A stretch of DNA of 9,454 nucleotides, taken from positions 1-9,454 of the forward strand of contig CAKUOX010000077.1 of the NCBI GenBank assembly GCA_934670175.1, written 5' to 3'. The DNA is from an uncultured Clostridia bacterium. GTDB lineage: Bacteria > Bacillota > Clostridia > Christensenellales > Aristaeellaceae. Numbering within the stretch: the stretch's first letter is position 1; each line of letters begins with the position of its first letter. Below, one piece after another: positions 6,854-9,454 of this stretch. A program made the position numbers and the translations under genes. The notes under the pieces are model-generated. The model had not been told where the DNA came from and ran no database searches. It saw only the letters and a list, made by a program, of their open reading frames with translations.

Positions 6854-7978
6854 TTACCAGTTGCCGCGCCCGTGGCGGGCATAGAATTCGTTCGTCCAAT
6901 CCAGCAGTGCGTCGTTTTCGATGGCTTCGCGCATTTCCGTCATCATGTGCGTCAGGAAATAGATATTGTGGATGGAGTTGAGCCGCAGCGCCAGTATTTC
7001 GCCCGCCTTGAACAGATGGCGAATATAACCGCGGGTGAAGTTTTTGCAGGCATAGCAGTCGCAATCCGCGTCCAGCGGCGTAAAATCCTCCGCATATTTG
7101 GCGTTGCGCACCACCAGCCGCCCATCGTGGGTAAAGACCGTGCCGTTGCGCGCCACGCGCGTGGCCAGCACGCAGTCAAACATATCCACGCCGCGCAGCA
7201 CGCCCTCGATCAGGCAGTCGGGCGAACCGACGCCCATCAGATAGCGCGGCTTGTTCTGCGGCATGTAGGGCATCATCGCGTCCAGCATGTCGTACATGAT
7301 CTCCTTCGGCTCGCCCACCGAAAGCCCGCCGATGCCAAAGCCCGGCAGATCGAGCTGCGACATTTCCCTGGCACACTCGATGCGCAGATCCTTGTAGAAC
7401 GCGCCCTGCACAATGCCGAACAGCGCCTGATCCTGCCGCGTTTTGGCCTTCATGCAGCGCTCCAGCCAGCGAATGGTGCGATGCATCGCGTCCTTTGCGC
7501 GGGTATAATCGCAGGGATAGGGCGAGCACTCGTCAAACTGCATCGCAATGTCCGAACCCAGTGCTTCCTGTATGCCGATGGATTCCTCGGGGCCGATGAA
7601 CATTTTACTGCCGTCAAGGTGCGAACGAAATTCAACGCCCGCTTCCGTCAGCTTGCGCAGATCCGCCAGCGAAAACACCTGGAATCCGCCGCTGTCGGTC
7701 AGTATCGGACGATCCCAATTCATGAAGGCGTGCAGGCCACCCGCCTTTTTGATCAGATTCTCGCCCGGGCGCAGATGCAGGTGGTAGGTATTGGACAAAA
7801 TGATCTGCGCGCCGCATTCCTTCAGTTCGTCCGGCGACATGGTCTTCACGCTCGCCTGCGTGCCCACCGGCATGAAGATCGGCGTCTCGATCACGCCGTG
7901 CGGCGTGTGCAGGCGGCCGCGCCGCGCGCCCGTCTGCTTGCAAACATGCAGCAGTTCAAACTCAAAGGGTTTTTCCAT
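6854..7978 (-). CDS. tgt: tRNA-guanine(34) transglycosylase (queuosine tRNA modification)
   Basis: Tgt exchanges guanine-34 in the anticodon of GUN-anticodon tRNAs (Tyr, His, Asn, Asp) for preQ1, the key insertion step of queuosine synthesis in the cytoplasm. The 374-residue product is full length for bacterial Tgt. It shows the active-site block TDSGGFQVFSL (94-104, with D95), FDE (148-150) in the substrate pocket, GGLSVGE (217-223), and RGVDMFDC (262-269), which holds the conserved aspartates that include the nucleophile. The zinc site is C306, C308, C311 and H337. The ATG at 7976-7978 matches the usual N-terminus; GGAGG at 7993-7997 lies 14 bases upstream, rather far, but no better in-frame start exists. 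It precedes yajC. One small oddity is VLATR at 270-274, where the family usually has LPTR. No queA or other queuosine gene is visible in the window. Confidence 0.97.
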   Translation of the reverse strand: MEKPFEFELLHVCKQTGARRGRLHTPHGVIETPIFMPVGTQASVKTMSPDELKECGAQIILSNTYHLHLRPGENLIKKAGGLHAFMNWDRPILTDSGGFQVFSLADLRKLTEAGVEFRSHLDGSKMFIGPEESIGIQEALGSDIAMQFDECSPYPCDYTRAKDAMHRTIRWLERCMKAKTRQDQALFGIVQGAFYKDLRIECAREMSQLDLPGFGIGGLSVGEPKEIMYDMLDAMMPYMPQNKPRYLMGVGSPDCLIEGVLRGVDMFDCVLATRVARNGTVFTHDGRLVVRNAKYAEDFTPLDADCDCYACKNFTRGYIRHLFKAGEILALRLNSIHNIYFLTHMMTEMREAIENDALLDWTNEFYARHGRGNW

Positions 7979-8015
7979 AGCTTGTCGTTCATCCTCCGAA
8001 TCTAATTCAGTTCAT

Positions 8016-8048
8016 AAAAACAGCGGCCTGCAAACGCGGGTCGCTGTT
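8016..8048 (-). terminator. Probable terminator after the Ig-like protein gene
   Basis: On the minus strand AACAGCG (8042-8048) pairs with CGCTGTT (8019-8025). The 16-base loop can itself pair as CCGC/GC.GG, and Ts run on to 8016, two of them within the stem. It lies between the stop at 8070-8072 and the tgt ribosome site. The T-run is short, so termination may be partial and tgt may receive read-through. No convincing separate promoter for tgt was found in the rest of this 91-base gap. Confidence 0.55.
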
Positions 8049-8069
8049 CAGGCATATACGCTTTAATCC

Positions 8070-8540
8070 TCAGCGGGCAGCCGGCTTTCTGCGCCTGAAG
8101 GTCAGCGCAAGCGCCGCAGCCGCCAGCACAAAGCCACCGACCGCTACGCCGATGGGCATGGAAGTATCGCCGGACTTGGGAACGCTGTTGTCGATCACGC
8201 GCGCGCTGATGTCCATGCTGACCAGCATCCTGCCGTCGGCGTCAAAGGCATCCATGCGATAAACGCCGCTGTTCTCCACCGCGGCATTGACGATGCTGTA
8301 CGCCTTCTGGTTCGCGCCGCTGATCGCTTCGCCCTCATAATACCACTGGTAGGAGGCAGGCTCTACGCCCTCGATATTCACTTCCATGGACAGATCCTCG
8401 CCCACGTTCACCACGGCGCTCTGCGTCATTCTGGAAACGCGCATCACCACCGTCGTCGAAATCTCGCCCTCGGCCAGCGCGCAGGTGCAAAGCAGCAGCG
8501 CCAATACCAGCAAAGCAAGCCTCTTCATCGTGCGAATCAC
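8070..8540 (-). CDS. Small secreted Ig-like protein with sortase-type C-terminal anchor
   Basis: I do not recognise a named family for this 156-residue protein, but its layout is clear. A signal peptide (1-23, hydrophobic core LALLVLALLL, cut near ALA-EG) leads into one Ig-like domain (about 40-115). That domain has the W in YQWYYEG (64-70) and the NSGVYRM (90-96) pattern of the last strands, as in immunoglobulin I-set-type folds. The tail is VPKSGD (120-125), a hydrophobic helix (about 129-147) and RRRK (149-152), the three-part form of an LPXTG cell-wall sorting signal with V and S replacing L and T. The protein is probably held at the surface, either attached to the wall by a sortase or simply by the helix. 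The GTG at 8538-8540 is preferred: GGAGG is 7 bases upstream of it but 19 bases from the next in-frame ATG. No sortase gene is in the window. Ligand unknown. Confidence 0.85.
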   Translation of the reverse strand: MIRTMKRLALLVLALLLCTCALAEGEISTTVVMRVSRMTQSAVVNVGEDLSMEVNIEGVEPASYQWYYEGEAISGANQKAYSIVNAAVENSGVYRMDAFDADGRMLVSMDISARVIDNSVPKSGDTSMPIGVAVGGFVLAAAALALTFRRRKPAAR

Positions 8541-8547
8541 TGAGTCT

Positions 8548-8552
8548 CCTCC
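8548..8552 (-). promoter_or_regulatory. Ribosome binding site that decides a GTG start
   Basis: On the minus strand a G-rich stretch ending GGAGG lies 7 bases before the GTG at 8538-8540, ideal spacing. The alternative ATG at 8526-8528 would be 19 bases away, too far, so the GTG is the likely start. Confidence 0.7.
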
Positions 8553-8579
8553 CCCAACTGTTGTTCCTGTACACGATCC

Positions 8580-8608
8580 ATTCTATACCAGGATCCGACA
8601 TTATTCAA
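8580..8608 (-). promoter_or_regulatory. Sigma-A-like promoter of the Ig-like protein gene
   Basis: TTGAAT (8603-8608) and TAGAAT (8580-8585) are separated by 17 bases on the minus strand. The predicted start near 8573 leaves a leader of about 33 bases containing the strong ribosome site. A 12-bp palindrome (8618-8629) lies just upstream of the -35 box. Confidence 0.6.
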
Positions 8609-8617
8609 TAATTTCGC

Positions 8618-8629
8618 GTGCATATGCAC
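8618..8629. repeat. Perfect 12-bp palindrome in the divergent spacer
   Basis: GTGCATATGCAC reads the same on both strands. It lies 9 bases upstream of the -35 box at 8603-8608, in the spacer between two divergently transcribed genes. Its position suits an activator or repressor site, but no regulator gene is present in the window and a 12-bp palindrome can occur by chance in AT-rich DNA. Confidence 0.4.
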
Positions 8630-8728
8630 AAAAACGCCTTGCAATCTAAATATTTGCATCTTAATCGCAATATTAGTTCATATTTATATAATAATTTGTT
8701 TCATCGGTCTTTTCGTTCTCCGGTTTAC

Positions 8729-8758
8729 TTTACAGCGCGCGGGATATAATGCTATAAT
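8729..8758 (+). promoter_or_regulatory. Sigma-A-like promoter of the plus-strand membrane protein
   Basis: TTTACA (8729-8734), an 18-base spacer and a perfect TATAAT (8753-8758) precede the gene at 8794. A second perfect TATAAT lies at 8745-8750 with a poorer -35 partner (TTTACT, 8724-8729, 15-base spacer), so two start points are possible. The leader would be about 29 bases and includes GGAGG at 8785-8789. Confidence 0.7.
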
Positions 8759-8793
8759 TGTACAGGAGATCGCTTTTTGACTTTGGAGGATGT

Positions 8794-9454
8794 ATGACTG
8801 CTTTTATGCTTCTTGCGGCTTATTTATGCTGCGGCGCGCTGATCGCAGACGCGCTGTTTCGGAATAAATGCGCGCTGATCCGGCTGTGGCTTGGATTGTG
8901 CGCGGGTCTGATCCTGCTGATGTGGCTTCCGGCCGCATTCGCCTTCTTCATGGATTTCACGCGCACCGCCACGCTGTGCGGGCTGGGCGCGGCAGTCCTG
9001 ATGGCTGCGGCAGCGCAGCTGCTCGCGCGAAAAAGGCCCCGCGCCGCGCAGAGCTTTACCGGAAGTATGCCAATATGGCTGCTGCTTGTGCTGATCGTGC
9101 CGCTGCTCGGCCTGTCCGCCTACCTGCAGTACACGCATACGCTGTGCTATGTGGACGGCGCGCTGCACGTCGGCCAGTCCACCTACGGCGATCTGTGCCT
9201 GCACCTGGGTATCGCCACCGGTCTGCAAAACGCCGCCTTCCCGCCGGAATACACCATCCTGCCGGGCACGCTGCTGGGGTACCCCTTCCTGAGCGACAGC
9301 ATGGTCACGAGCCTGCTGCTCCTTGGCGGCGACCTGGCTGCATCCTTTGCCGTAACCGGCACGCTGATGATGGGGCTGGTCTACCTCGGCTTCGTCATAT
9401 TTGCCTGGCAGCTGACCGGCGGCAAAAAGAGCTCGGTCGCGCTCGCCTTTATCC
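8794..9454 (+). CDS. Polytopic membrane protein, possibly GT-C type glycosyltransferase (partial, 3' end missing)
   Basis: The reading frame is open from the ATG at 8794 to the window edge, giving the first 220 residues. GGAGG (8785-8789) lies 4 bases upstream, a short but usable spacing, and a promoter lies at 8729-8758. Hydrophobic helices are visible at about 3-21, 29-52, 58-77, 92-112, 172-191 and 192-207. Between helices four and five is a non-hydrophobic loop with D121, YGDLCLH (131-137), a double proline (150-151) and GYPFLSD (162-168). An acidic residue and His early in the first large external loop, then a Pro-rich stretch and YPF, recall GT-C glycosyltransferases and the related 6-pyruvoyl-tetrahydropterin-synthase-related membrane proteins. 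Such enzymes take sugars from lipid carriers on the outer membrane face. The family is inferred from pattern only, and the acceptor is unknown. It is transcribed away from all the other genes. Confidence 0.75.
   Translation, partial: MTAFMLLAAYLCCGALIADALFRNKCALIRLWLGLCAGLILLMWLPAAFAFFMDFTRTATLCGLGAAVLMAAAAQLLARKRPRAAQSFTGSMPIWLLLVLIVPLLGLSAYLQYTHTLCYVDGALHVGQSTYGDLCLHLGIATGLQNAAFPPEYTILPGTLLGYPFLSDSMVTSLLLLGGDLAASFAVTGTLMMGLVYLGFVIFAWQLTGGKKSSVALAFI

Noticed and set aside
6872..8005. 377-codon plus-strand open frame covering nearly all of tgt
   Set aside because: Antisense to a highly conserved, full-length tgt, with no ribosome site or family resemblance.
7979..8069. A preQ1 riboswitch or other leader control element upstream of tgt
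   Set aside because: The 91-base gap contains only a terminator-like hairpin and the ribosome site. I could not find the compact preQ1 aptamer pattern.
8824..9228. 134-codon minus-strand frame opposite the partial membrane protein
   Set aside because: It is rich in Gln and Arg without motifs, while the plus strand has a promoter, GGAGG and clear membrane helices.
1..9454. CRISPR array, tRNA, rRNA, insertion sequence or prophage genes
   Set aside because: No regularly spaced direct repeats, tRNA cloverleaf, rRNA segment, transposase, integrase or phage-type gene was seen.

Overview
The window looks like chromosomal DNA of an uncultured or little-studied Clostridia-type Firmicute, perhaps of gut origin. 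The reasons are strong GGAGG-type ribosome binding sites, sigma-A-like promoters, and a GC-rich coding sequence set against AT-rich spacers. The gene set also fits: YkuD transpeptidases with peptidoglycan-binding and SH3 domains, a Na/Pi cotransporter fused to a PhoU-like domain, a short Ig-like protein with a sortase-type tail, and a Tgt that resembles Firmicute versions. Placement below class level is not supported by what I can see.

Layout from left to right. Bases 1-173 are non-coding and packed with inverted repeats, including an intrinsic terminator (109-153) whose T-run faces the plus strand. Bases 174-4089 hold two tandem paralogous L,D-transpeptidase genes on the minus strand, 10 bp apart and served by one promoter near 4125-4153. 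Bases 4203-5993 hold a minus-strand Na/Pi cotransporter with a C-terminal PhoU-like domain. Bases 5994-6374 are a gene-free spacer that contains the yajC terminator. Then, still on the minus strand, come yajC (6375-6731, own promoter), tgt (6854-7978) and a small secreted Ig-like, membrane- or wall-anchored protein (8070-8540, GTG start). A 253-bp AT-rich divergent spacer with a promoter on each strand separates this from a plus-strand polytopic membrane protein (8794 onward) that runs off the right edge. It has GT-C glycosyltransferase-like features.

Functionally, much of the window concerns the cell envelope: two secreted enzymes that probably make 3-3 cross-links in peptidoglycan or anchor proteins, a probable surface-anchored Ig protein, the YajC accessory subunit of the Sec translocon, and a possible lipid-linked-sugar transferase. 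Tgt belongs to the queuosine tRNA-modification pathway and sits next to yajC, as in many bacteria. The Na/Pi gene looks like an independent phosphate uptake or homeostasis unit.

I do not see a clearly new multi-gene system. The points most worth a second look are the duplicated multidomain transpeptidases with conserved segments outside any domain I recognise, the atypical VPKSG tail, the altered signature motifs in the Na/Pi protein, and the partial membrane protein.
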